In this document: piece after piece, positions 1-12,000 of the stretch | How positions within the stretch are numbered: the first letter of the stretch is position 1 | Layout: the number at the start of each line of letters is the position of its first letter | From: CAZQGO01 sp964593065 | GTDB lineage: Bacteria; Oederibacteriota; JAAXVQ01 | Direction: 5' to 3' | Length of the DNA stretch: 64,000 bases | Assembly (NCBI GenBank): GCA_964593065.1 | Contig: CAZQGO010000001.1 | Location: 310,001 to 374,000, forward strand | The notes under the pieces: generated by a model | The model's database searches: none | Told to the model about the DNA's origin: nothing | The model's input: only the letters and a program-made list of their open reading frames with translations | Position numbers and translations under genes: made by a program

Positions 1-3000
1 ACCGTGCGGCTGGAGGCGGAAGCCTCTTCGCCCGAAGGCCTGCGCCTGCCCGCCGGGTTCGACATCCAGCGCGCCGCCCATACCCTGGCCTGGGGCCTGC
101 AGATCGCCCTGCGCGGCTGGACCCGTGTGGGCCAGAGCGCTTTTCTACGCCATGAGCTGTTTTTCCTGGGCGAAAGCGACCTGCGGAGCCTGGCGCGCGA
201 GAACCGCCGGCCCCATGCTCAACTCCGCGAGAGATATCTCACGCCCCTGCTGCCGCCCCAGACCCTGCAAACGATCGCGGATTTCGAAACCTCCATCCGG
301 GACGCCTACGCGGCCAACGATCCGCGCGATTTGCGGAATTACCGGCAGGTGAGGAAAATTCTCGCCCAGGGCATCCGGGGGGAAATCCGCGCCATGCTGC
401 GGGGAGAGCGCGAGGAGTATGCAGCCGACTATTTTCTCGAAGCCATGCCTTTCCTGGCCTTGGACGACGGCGAGGAGGTCATCACCCTGCACCGGCTGGC
501 CGACGAGCTCTACCCGGAAATCCTGGCCCAATTCAAGACGGATTTTGCCAAAGCCGCGAAAAAGCTGGCCAGGGCCGAGTACGGCCAGGCCGTGGTTGCC
601 GATCTCCCGACCTCAGAACAGCTGTTTGCCTTATTGCAGGTGCGGAACGAATACCAGTTCGTGCTGATCCAGGGCGCAGCCGGCAGGTTCCTGCTCATCT
701 GCAAGGGCACGGGCGAACTGCCCGACGCCCTCGTCGAACTGACCGGCGCCGGAGCCGTGGTCCCCGAGGTCTTCGGTCTGCTGCCGCTCGGACCCTATCT
801 TGAGGCCGTGGGTCACTCCCACCCCAGAGCCGCCGGCCCCAGCCCGCGGGACCAGGACAATCAGCAGAGCCTCAGCGAGACGCTGCGGGACATGGACCTG
901 GATCCTTCCCGGGTGGGAAGATTCGTGGTCCGGATCGATCCCAGGCTGGGGCATTGGTGGTTGTGGCGTTTTGACGCCGATACCGGGGCTTATGTCCGGC
1001 ATGAGGGCCAGGCGGAAGTGCGGGAGCAGCTGGCGGACCTGGGGTTCATTCAGCGGCCCTTGGCACCGGCCGGCGACGACCGCGAGGGCGTCATCGGCGC
1101 CATGCTGGAAGGGCATCGCGGGCTCTATGCGGAGATGGTCGAGCGGGTGGGGAAGATTGCGGCGCGGCGCGGATGGGGCGGAATATTCTCGGGCCTGGAA
1201 CGGGCGCGCACGCCGCAAGACCGGCAGGCCATTGACCGGGCCCTGGCCCGGCTGCGCCAGGCCGGATTGCCGGAAGAACGAATTGAACGCATGCGGGCCA
1301 GGGTTTTCCCGGTAACTGTGGCCGAGAGCAAGCTCGGCCGGGAAGGCAGCCGTTTGGGCGGGCTGATCGTGCGCCATGCGGGGGAATATCACGTACTCTT
1401 CCCGCGGGAGCGGCTGCTCAACCCGGACCCGGAGGTCCTGGGCGACCTGCTGCACGAGCTGGTCGAGATCGAGCTGCTGGAAAACGGCTTCACCCTGGCG
1501 GAAGCGCATTGGCAGGCCCTGCGCCTGCGCCGGCTGTGGCTCGAGGGCGGGGAAGCCCCGGGGCCCGCGGTGGCCCAGGCCTGGGAGGAACTGCGGAATC
1601 CGTACCGCTGGGGTCAGTTCGAACTTGCGTTTCCCGGAATCCTGCGGGGCATCCTCGACGGGCGCAATGTATCCTCCCGCACAAACTTGGCGACCCTGCC
1701 CGAGGACCGGCTGGCAGGGATCCGCCGCGAATTCCTGGCCGCGCTGCATGCGGCCGGCTGGCACGCCCCGCCCGAAGTGCAGGAACGTTACGAAAACATC
1801 GTGCATCATCTCCTGACCGCCGCCCAGCTCCGCCAGTTGACCCAGGCCCTGGGACCGGTCACCGAAAGAGACCTGGCCTGGGTGCTGCAGCGGCTCCATA
1901 CCTTCGCGGTCCGGTTGGATGAATTCGGCGTGCAGCCGGAGGTGGCGGTCCAACTGCGGCTGCTGGACCTGTTGAACCAGCTGCCCTTCAGTGAAGCCCA
2001 GCGGGTTCAGCTGCTCGCCACGCACGGCCTGGCCGGGCCGCAGTGGGACGGAGCCGTCCCCGATGCCGCGGTGACGCAAGCATTGCGCGCCGGGAAACTG
2101 GACGAGGCGTGGGAACGGGTCTTCGGGCAGTCACGCCCGATCGCCGAGGCCCTGCCTTTCCTCAAGGCGCTGGTCGAGTTCTTCCGGGTCTCTTTGTCCA
2201 GGATGGAAAATAACTACTTCATCAACCTCCTGCTTGATTTTCAGAATACCACCGGCAGGCCATTGGAACGGGGGACCGCGGACGAGCGGCGGCGGGCGGC
2301 GGGCGAACTGACCCGCAACACCGTGGACGGCCTGTGGATCGCGCTCGAAGTCGGGCATTACCTGGCCGACCGGGGCATCCGCATGGAGCGGTTCCTGGCG
2401 CGCGGGTTCGACGGCATCGTGTTCGAGGGCAGACTGCGCGGGCGGCCGGTCGTGATCAAAATCAACCTGCCGCAAAACGGCCTGAAGCCGCGGGAGCTGC
2501 TGGAAAACATCAACCACGTCATGTCGGCCACGGACGGGCGGCCCGATTTTGTCCAGAACCAGGAGCTCCTCCTCATTCGCACGGTGCGGGACCAGGAGAT
2601 CGTGATCGAAGTCAACGCCAGGGTGCCGGGTATTCCCCTGTGGCGGCTGCTCCACCATCCCGAAGCCTATGGCGTCGGCGCGGCCGCGGTGCTGGACCAC
2701 CTCCGCCAATTCCTGGACATGCACGCCTTCCTGGCGCGGCACGGCCTGGTCAACCGCGACGCTCAGAATCTGAACAATATCGTGACCCGGCCCGACGGCC
2801 GGGACCAATTCGTCGATTTCGGAAATATCCGGCCGCGACAGCCGGGCGAAGAGACCTGGGAGCGCCGCCAGGTTCTTCTGGCCATGATCAAGATCCTCAC
2901 CGGCCAGGCCATCCGGCTGGCGGAGAGCCAGGAGGGGGATCAGGGGACGGACATCGGCCGCGAGCAGTACATCGCCCTTTTCCTGAAAAGGTTCGGAGAA

Positions 3001-6000
3001 CAGCATCGCGAACTGGCCGCGGAGATTTTCACCCTGTGGGCGGACGCCTGGGAAAATCCGGAAAAGCCCTGGGAAGAACTGAGCCAGAGCCTCGGGGAGC
3101 TCTCCGGCCGCCTGGGCGAATCCGAACGCCTGGCCAGCGGAATCGTCGGAGCCGCGCTGGTGGAGGGCGGAGGCCCGGCTGCGCCCCTCGGCCTTGCGGC
3201 TGCGGAGAGCACGCGCGGATTGAGAGCAACGGCGGAAACGCGGCCGACCGCTGCGCCGCTTCCCGGCGATGAATCCCTGGCCGGCGGGATCGGCATACCG
3301 GGCGCAAAGCTTCCCCGGAACATTCTTGCCCGCCAGGCTGCGGTTGCGGCTTTGGGCTACGGGGCTTTGGCCGCCGGACTGGCAGGCGTACTGGCGGCCT
3401 TGGGGGTGGGCGATCCGCAGGCCAATCTGGCGGTCGTGGCCTCCGTGGCGGGCTTCTTGAGCGGCCGGGCCGCGCTCGCCGGGCTCGCCGAATGGTTCAT
3501 CAAGGGCCGGGTCCTGCGGAACGGCCCCGGCTTGATTTACGTGACGGACGGCCGCCTCGTCATCGACCGGCGTGTGCAGGTAACCTCCTTCCCGCGCCGG
3601 GTCCTCGCCTATACTGCCGGTTACATCTGCCTGGGTTTGCTCGCGGTCAGCAGTCTCGTGCATGAATTCTTCCACTATTTCCTGCCCTCGGAAACGGCCG
3701 TGTACGGCCTGGAAGCCCTGACCGTGATGACGGTCGCGGGCTTCTTCCTCAACGCGCTGTGGATCACGGCCGCGGGCGCGCTGGCGGTGGGCGCGGTTCT
3801 CCTGGTGCGGGTGGGCAGGGAAATCAGAGCCGCCATGGCCGGCACTGCCTCTCTGGCCGCCGCGCCGGAGACAGCGGAAACCGATACCGAAACAAACGCC
3901 GCTACACCGGCTTCCTTCCTCCTTGAAGCCATGGGGCTTGGCCGGGTCGACCAGATTCCAGGTGCCACCCGCTTGCCGTTGTCCGCAGCCGACGAGTCGG
4001 TTTTCGCCACGGCGGGCTTGCAAGTGGCAAGGATCCGTCTCGATCAACAACCCTCGAGCGCTGTGCTTCCGGAAGGCGTCGAGATCCTGCGAAGAGAGTT
4101 GCTGATCCGCGGTCAGCAAACTAGTGTATTCGATCTGCTCTTGTCTTCCGATGGCGCGCGAATCCTGGCGGCATTTCCGGCCGGAGATGGGAAACAATCG
4201 GCTCCGCCAAGTGCAAAAACCGGGTGGGACTACGTGGACTTTACACCCTACTATCTGTCCCTCCCGAATCCGGCAGGCCGAGCGGCCGAAGAAGCCTGGA
4301 AAAATTTCGGGTTTGAATGGGAACGGACGCAAGCATTGGTTCAAGCTTACAAGAACGTTCGGTTCGGCCCTGCGGCCGCGCGCCTGGTCCATGCCATCAA
4401 TCCCCGGGAGTCTTACGTATCCGTTGCGGTCTCGCGCTTGACCGGTAAAGTTACCGTGCGGCCTCTCTATATTAAAATGGGCTCTCTGCCCAGGCCCCGG
4501 CCCTGGACGCGGCAATTGCTGGTACCGGTTTTCCCGACGGTCTACACGTTCAACCGCTTTCTGGGCCCGGACCGTAATTTCTATGCCAAAGTATATGCTT
4601 ATCTTAAAGCCGGTACGCCCGTAACGGTTTTAGGTTCGGGGTCGGGCGTGGATACGGGCCTTGCTTGCCTGAAAAGCGGGCGGCCGGTCGTCAGCTACGA
4701 TGCAAATTCACTCGCCCGCGCAAACGTATCGGCCATGGCAGCTTTAAACGGCCTTGACGTCAAGGTCACGGACCAAAGACCCAGGAACCCGATAGGGCTG
4801 GTGGTCTGGAATATGCCGGCGTACACACCTCGCGGGCTGTTCGCCGACAAAACCCAGAAACAATTAAAAGATATCTGGGACCGGGATATCGGCGGCGAAA
4901 TCCTAAGGGACTTCGCGCGCTACTTGGCTGCGAATCGTGTTCCCGCGCTGATTTGGAATGAGTCCGTCCATCAGGCTGAAATTGCGGAGATCGTCCGGGC
5001 GGAAGGTTTGACCCTCCGCACCCTGGGCCGCAACGTCTTCCTGCTCGAGCCCGGCGCGCGGGAACGGGCGCCGGACATGATTCCCGCAAATGCGGCCCCG
5101 AATGGCGCCGCACTGATCCGAGATTTCGCCCTGCCGACCGATGCGTTCCAGGGAATCCGGCCGGAACGCTTAGAGGCCCTGGCACCTCTGCTGCAGGCCC
5201 GGCTGGAAGAGAGCCGCGCACCGGCGGAGGAGTTCCCGTCAATCCTCGCCGAGACCTCCCTCTTTCTGGACCGGGCCGAATCCGCGCGGGCGCGGATGCT
5301 GGCTGGAGAAGCCCTCACCGCCGACGATCTCGCCGCCCGGCTAGCGATCGAACCGGCCGAGGCCGCACAAATCCTGGATTACCTTGGCGGCTGGGATGCC
5401 GAACTCACCTATTTGAAGGGCATCCATCCCTCGCAGGGCGGGAAAACTTACTTCCACCCCCTGGTGGCTCCGGAGGCCGTCTTCCTGACGCTGGTAATCG
5501 TGCTTGCGGCGGCGACGGGATTCACCGCCGGCTGGATGTTCGGCGCACTGTTCCTGGCCGGCGGTTTCTTGTCCGTGCTGCTCAGCTCGCCTTGGCTCCA
5601 GCGCCATCCGAAACTTCGAAAAATCGCGACAGGGCTCTCCGGCGGTATTCAAATCCTCGCCGGTGGTTTGCTCTACGTTACCTTCAATCCCGCGGGCTTA
5701 TCCGCAACCGGTCTCGCGGTTTTGTTCATGCCCCTGTTGTTATCCCGGCCGATCCATGAACTGGGGCATTACGTGATCGGCAAATTCTCCGGATTGAAGA
5801 CCCTGGAGTATTCGCTCTTCCGGGTGAAGATTGACCCCCGTGAATTGCAACGCTTGCACCTGCTTCCCAAAATCGCCTTCCTGAGCGCCGGCATCCTGGC
5901 GGCCGGTCTGGCCGGAATTTTACTCATCGCCTTGGGCTCGGTATTCCACCTGGCAATCATTTCGGTTTTCGGGATCCTGCTCACGGGCCTCGCACTGTTG

Positions 6001-9000
6001 GATTTCCTGCCCGCTTATCGTGGTGCGCTACCCTTGGATGGCTTGCGAATCTATGATGCCCTGGCTTCCGCCTTGGCCGAGTACGCGACGCAGCGGTTTC
6101 TCCTGCCCCTGCGCGAACGCCGGCAGAACCGGCGCCAGCCGCGCGGACCGTCGCCGGAAATCAGGACCCAGGCCGTTTTCCCGCTGCTCGAGTCCCTGCA
6201 GTTGACGGATCCGAAGCGCATTCCCGGTGCAAAATTCCTGGATGCCCCCCCTGTGCGGGGCCTTGATGTAAAACGCCTGGAACTGCCGCCCCTGGCCGAT
6301 CCCAACCAGCCGCCCACGGGCGCGGATTACCTGCAGTGCCAGCTGGCCGACCCCACGAAGGGAGCAGTGAGGGTTTTCGATCTGCTCTATGATTCCCGCG
6401 GGCATTTGCAGGCGGTTTTTCCGGTTTTGCCGGAAACCCTGGGTCCGGGCCGGGCAGAACCGGTCACGGAAAAAATGATCCTGGACCACCGCCTGCGCTA
6501 TCTGGATTTGTCGCCGTACTGGCTGCAAGTCCCGCCGCTGGGCGCCTCCGGGGCGCAAGCCCGCTGGCGGGCCGCGGCGCGTGCACAGAATCGGGCCCGG
6601 CGCGCCATTGAGGCCTACAAACAGGCGCGTTTTCCCGGGGATCTGGCCGAGCGTCTGGAAACAGTTCCCAGGGACTTTCCCGAGCTCGATCTCGGCTTTG
6701 GCGAAGAAACGAGGATAGTGGAGGAGGAGCTGCCGGACATCGATTTCCTGGTGGCCCGGGTGGAGCGGAATACCGGCGCGGTGCAGGTGAAGGGATATGC
6801 GCTCCGGCAGCTGGCGGCCGCCGACCTGAAACCGGAGCCGGGCTATGACTACGTGATAGCGCCTCTTTACCCTTCGGTATATTTTCCGCAGCTGGCGGCC
6901 GAACAGCCCTATTATCAGGGCATCAGCCAAGAGCTTGATTTGCAGCCCGGGCAGAGGGTGCTGGTGGCGGGTCCCGGTACCGGTCTGGATGTCTGGCTCG
7001 CCTGGAGGCAAACGAAGAACAAGGTGTATGTGGTGGGCCTGAATCCCATGGAAATCGCCAACACCCGCGCCTTTGCCGCCGCCGCGGGTTTTGAGGTGGA
7101 GGCCGTGGTGGGGGACAATATCGTCACGGCCGATGGCCTTCCGCGTTTTGCAGAGCCTTTCGACCGCGTACTGTACAATACGCCTTTCCTGGCTCTCGGG
7201 GAAGAGGAACAGCCGACCTATTATGAATTTTTGGAAGACCGTTGGGATGGAGATTACGGCGGCGGCATGCTCCGCCGATTCGCCCGGGGCCTGCTCGAGG
7301 TTCTGAAACCTGGCGGCCAGGCCTGGATCTGGCGGAGCGTCAAACATCACCTGCAGGAATCCACGGCTTGCTTGAAAACCGCCGGACGAACCCTGGACCC
7401 GGCCGTCCTGCGCGAGGGGCCGGACCTGCTGGAGGTGGAGGAAAAGGCCCAGGGGGTCTGCCGGGTCACGCGTCCGGGAGCGGACGTAGTGGATCCCAGG
7501 CCGGTGCTCGCCGGGCTGCTGCACGCGGCCCATGTGCGTTACGACCTGGCGGTTCGAAAAGTGGTCAATGCCTCCCAGGAACCGAAGACGGGTCTTTACG
7601 GAGGCGCCGGAGCCGATCTTGCCAATTTCCTGTTGTCGACCAACGCCCGCATCGGTTATTTCGTGGCCCGGTATGCAGGCTTGGATGTCTCGGATCTGGA
7701 GCGGCTGGCGGATTACCGGGGAAAAGTGAATCCGGACTATGCCCGGGAAAAATTCCGGAAAGGTTTTGCCTCCACAGCCGATGTGACGGCCAAGGAAGAC
7801 ATTCTGGCGGCTTTGGCGTTCGAGCTGGAGGCCCTGGGCGTTGATTTGGACCAGGTCCGCGCGGACGATGATGCCGGGCATCCCCGCATTCGTTTTGAAT
7901 GGGCTTACCCGGGAGCCGGGCCTGAAACTTACGCCGTGACCTTCCTGGACGGAGACATCACATCGCTGGGCGCATTGGATGAATCGGGCCGGCTGCCCGC
8001 AGGGTGTCCGCAGAAACTGGTGGACGTACTCGACGGGAAATTTGATATCTACTACCAAAGGGCGGGAGGCCAAATGGCCTCCGGATACGCGCAACCGCAC
8101 AATTATATTCATTCCCTCTATGCCGCGTTGAGTCCCGGAGGCCATATGATTACGGATGATTATGCGCTGACCGGGCCACGCCGAAATCGGGTTATGGATT
8201 TCGGGGCTCAATTCCCGCTGGCTCTCGCGGAAGTCGGGCTTCCGCGAGCCGGGGACTTGGCGGAGGACATCCTGCGGGTACGAATCTCCCTGGCCGGCGT
8301 GCCGGAAAGTCTGCGGTCGTTGTTTTACACCACCGAGAAATCCGCGCCGGAAAATTACTACGGCTGGCATGTGCGCATCCGGCAGAAACCCGGCGCGACG
8401 CCTGCCGCATCCGAGCCCGGGCCGGCCGGCCGACGTGGCGCCAGACCGGCCGCGGCCCCCGAGGGACCACGGCCGCTGCCTGGAACCCAGGGGCCGCCCG
8501 CGGAGGCAAGGGTCGCCCAGGCCGGCCTGCGGGCACTGTTCCACGGCGGGGCTTTCCTGGTTCTGCCCGGCTTGGCGGCGCTCCTCGATCATGCCGGCGG
8601 TCTGGCCGCCGCCTGGGTCCGCCTTCTGACCGGCCGGCGGCCCGTGTCCGGCCGTCTCAGCCTGACGCCGCCACCGCAAACCAGGCATCCCGGACCGGGA
8701 GTCGCTCGGGCCATCGCGCTCGTAACCCTGTGGGCTCTATCTCCGGGTGCGGTGTACGCCCAGGGACCGGGAGGAGATGCTTCCGTCCCTGAAAGATTCC
8801 TTGCGGTTCTGGCCGCGTCGCTAGCCTTCCTATCGATCCTTGCTTTGCCCTTTGTTTTCATGGCATTGAAAGAGCGCAAGGTCAAGGCCGACTTGCTGGC
8901 CATAGAGCAAGGCGCGGCCCGGGGTGATTTCCTGCCTGCGGTCAAGGCGCTCGGCCAAAAGAACGAAACCATCAGGGGGCGCGCCAGGGAAGTGGTGGCC

Positions 9001-12000
9001 GGGGCCGGGGTTCGGGCGTTGCCTGCCATGCATGAAATGTTGGCCACGAGGGAAAGGAGAATAATCCAAACGGATGCTTTCTGGGATAGTTTCGGACGGG
9101 TCGCGGATCAGAGCTCCATTCCCCTGCTCGAGAATGCTTACGACGAGATGACTATATCGGCCCGGCGGCGATTCATCGATGACTACGAGATTAGTCAAAT
9201 ATGCAGGCTTCTGCACCGTCCGTGGCCGGTACACGAGTTTGAGCTGGCGGGCCGCCCGTATACGGAAGCGGACTATCACCAGGATGAGCGCCGGTTGTCG
9301 CAGTTGGAAAAACGCTTACAGGCGACTCCAGAGCAGATCGGTACTACGGTGGGGGATAAACCCCATGTGGATCAAGGCGGATTCCGGACGTACAAAACGG
9401 TCTGGGAATCGAATCCGGAATATCCTGCGGTCCTGCGGTCAATCCGTGATTTGCAAAATCGGATGCACGCGTTTCGCATCGAGCTTCCAAAACTGGCAGA
9501 AATCCATGCGATGGGCGCAAGACGCACAGTATTGCCGCGCATCGGTCTGAAGGCCCTCTATCTCGCGGAAATGGCGAGAACGGGATTGCCGGTCCCGGAC
9601 GGATTCGTGATCCCCCCGGATGTGGATGTGAATGAGCCGCGTGACGGCCAGGCGATCCTGCAAGCGGCGGCTGCCTTCTTCGCGCGGCATGAGACCTTGA
9701 TTGTGCGCAGCAGTCCCGAGATCTCCATGCCGGGAATGCTGGAAACCATCGGAAATATCACCACCGAGCAGGAGCTCGTGCAAGCCATCCGACAGGTGCG
9801 GTTATCCTGGAGCAAACCCGAGGTTGTAGAGTACCGGAAACAGCAAGGACTGCCGATGTACATGGACCTGCCGGTGATTGTACAGAAGATGGCCGCGGGC
9901 GACAAAAATCAACTCTCGGGCAGTGGGGTGTTCTTCACACGCGATCCCGTGAACGGCTCGGCCACTCCGGTTTTACGATTCGCGGTGCAGGCCAAGGGCG
10001 AAGCGGTGGTCGGCCGGGCCCCGCAAGCGCCTTTATCACAGTTCCCGGAAAGGTTCGCCTGGGCATTCGACCGACTTCGGTCCGCGGGCGGACAATTGGA
10101 GCGCACGTTCCGCGAAGCCGTGGAGATGGAGTTCGTCATCGAAAACGGCGAACTGTGGATCGTGCAAGCCAGGCCGGCTGCCATGTCCGCCAACGCCCGG
10201 CTTCAGTCCGCTTTGGAAATGAGCGTGGAAGGGCTGGTTGAACCAGCCACACTGGCTGCGGCCGTGGGCAACGCGATGTATCAGCCCCTGTACCGCGTCG
10301 CTCCGAACGCCGAACTGCTGGAACTCGGACGGGGCCTCGGATCCGCACCCGGCGCGGTTCGGGGCACGGTCGTGACCAGTCTGGCGCAAGCCGAGCAGGC
10401 GAGGCGGGAAGGCAAGAAGTGTATCCTCGCGGCGTGGAATCATCCCGAACAAATCCCAAGAGCGCTTTTGGACGGCATGGTCGTGGGTGTGGTGACAGCA
10501 AACGGTCACGAGGCGCTGCACGACAGCGTCCTGGCGCGCTCTCTCGGTATTCCCGTCGTGGATCAAGTGCGCGGGGGGGAACAGCGGCTGAAACCCGGGA
10601 CCGAGGTCATCCTGGACGGCACTACGGGCAGGATCTTTGCGGCTCCGGCCGGACCCAATCCGTTCCTTCTGGACAGTTTCGTGGAGGTAGCTGGCACCCG
10701 ATTCAGCATCCGGCAGGAACAAAACCTGAACAGGGAACGATATGCAGGACGGAAGGATTATCGTCCGCTGATCCGGGAACATGCGGCCCTGACGGAGAAA
10801 TATCTGGTCCGCAGCGAAGGATTTGGAACTCTGGAGATCCTGAAGTTGAGCATTCAAGCCCATGCGGCGCACGAGCGGATACGCGACTTGGGTAGCCAAG
10901 GCCGTAAATACCGGTCACCAGAACGCATCGCAAAAGATATCTCGGCGGCTTATTCCCCTGCGGTTAAGGCGGCACTGGAAAAGAGGCGCGCCGGATTGCC
11001 ACCCTTGGGATCCGATGGAAGTCCCGAGTCTGCTGGCGGCGTCCTGCCTTTTGTCAAAGCCCGGTGGGTGAACCGGGGCAACCCGGACGAAGCCGTGCGG
11101 GCCCAGCGCGCGGCGGCCTACGACACCCGCACGGCCTGGTGGCTGGAGAACGGACTTTTGTATGGCGTGGCGGCTGTGCCGGTGCTGATCGGCATTCTGG
11201 GCTTCGGGCTGCCAGCCCTGGCCACGGCCGGGGCGGGCTACGTGCTGGTCTGGGCCCTGTTCGCGCCTTTGCACTACCTGCGCACCCGGGCCGGCCGTGC
11301 GCCGCCGGCCAACCTCCGTGCGGCGTGGGTGATTGCGGGTATCAATTTGGCCTTTGCCCCCGCCCTGCTTCTAGCGCCCGGATTCCTGCCGGCCATCGTG
11401 GGGGCATCCTTGGTCACGCACTGGGGGGTAAACCACTGGCTCGGATCGTCGCGGGCCGATTTTGGACTTGATTCGGCGCTGCTTCAAACCGGAGTACGCG
11501 CGGTGCTCGGCAGAGGTGCCTCCCTGGCCCTGCCCGGCTCAGCGGCGCTGCTTGACAATGCCGGCGGTGTGGCGTCCGCAATGATCCGGCTGGTGGCCGG
11601 AGCTCGGCCCGTGTCCGGCCGTCTCACACTGACGCTTCCAGCGCAAACCTCGCATCCCGGACCGGGAGTTGCGCTGGCCGTTGCGGTCGGGAGAGCGACC
11701 GGAGCCACGCGCCTAGGCGTTCTGAGCCGGCAATGGGCCCTCGGCCGCCAGCCGGAAGCCTACCTCGCGGCCTGGGGCCGGGCCGCGCAGTACCGCTCCG
11801 CGCTGGGCCGCGAGCTGCAAAACGAGAACAGCCAGGTGAGACGCCTGATCCGGCGCGGCGCGGGGAACGACCTCCGCCAAATGCAGCGGCAACTGCTGAC
11901 CACGCTGGCGGATATGCTCAGGCAGGAGCCGCCCAGCGAGGAATTGCTGGCCGAAACCCTGGACTTCATGCAGGCCTTGGCTCCCATGGCGACGATGACA

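Noticed and set aside
631..8688. Long minus-strand open frames (631-2079, 2131-4515, 6028-8688) opposite the giant gene
   Set aside because: They are composition shadows in a GC-rich region: no recognisable motifs, low-complexity Arg/Gly/Gln-rich translations, and the plus-strand frame has clear conserved domains.
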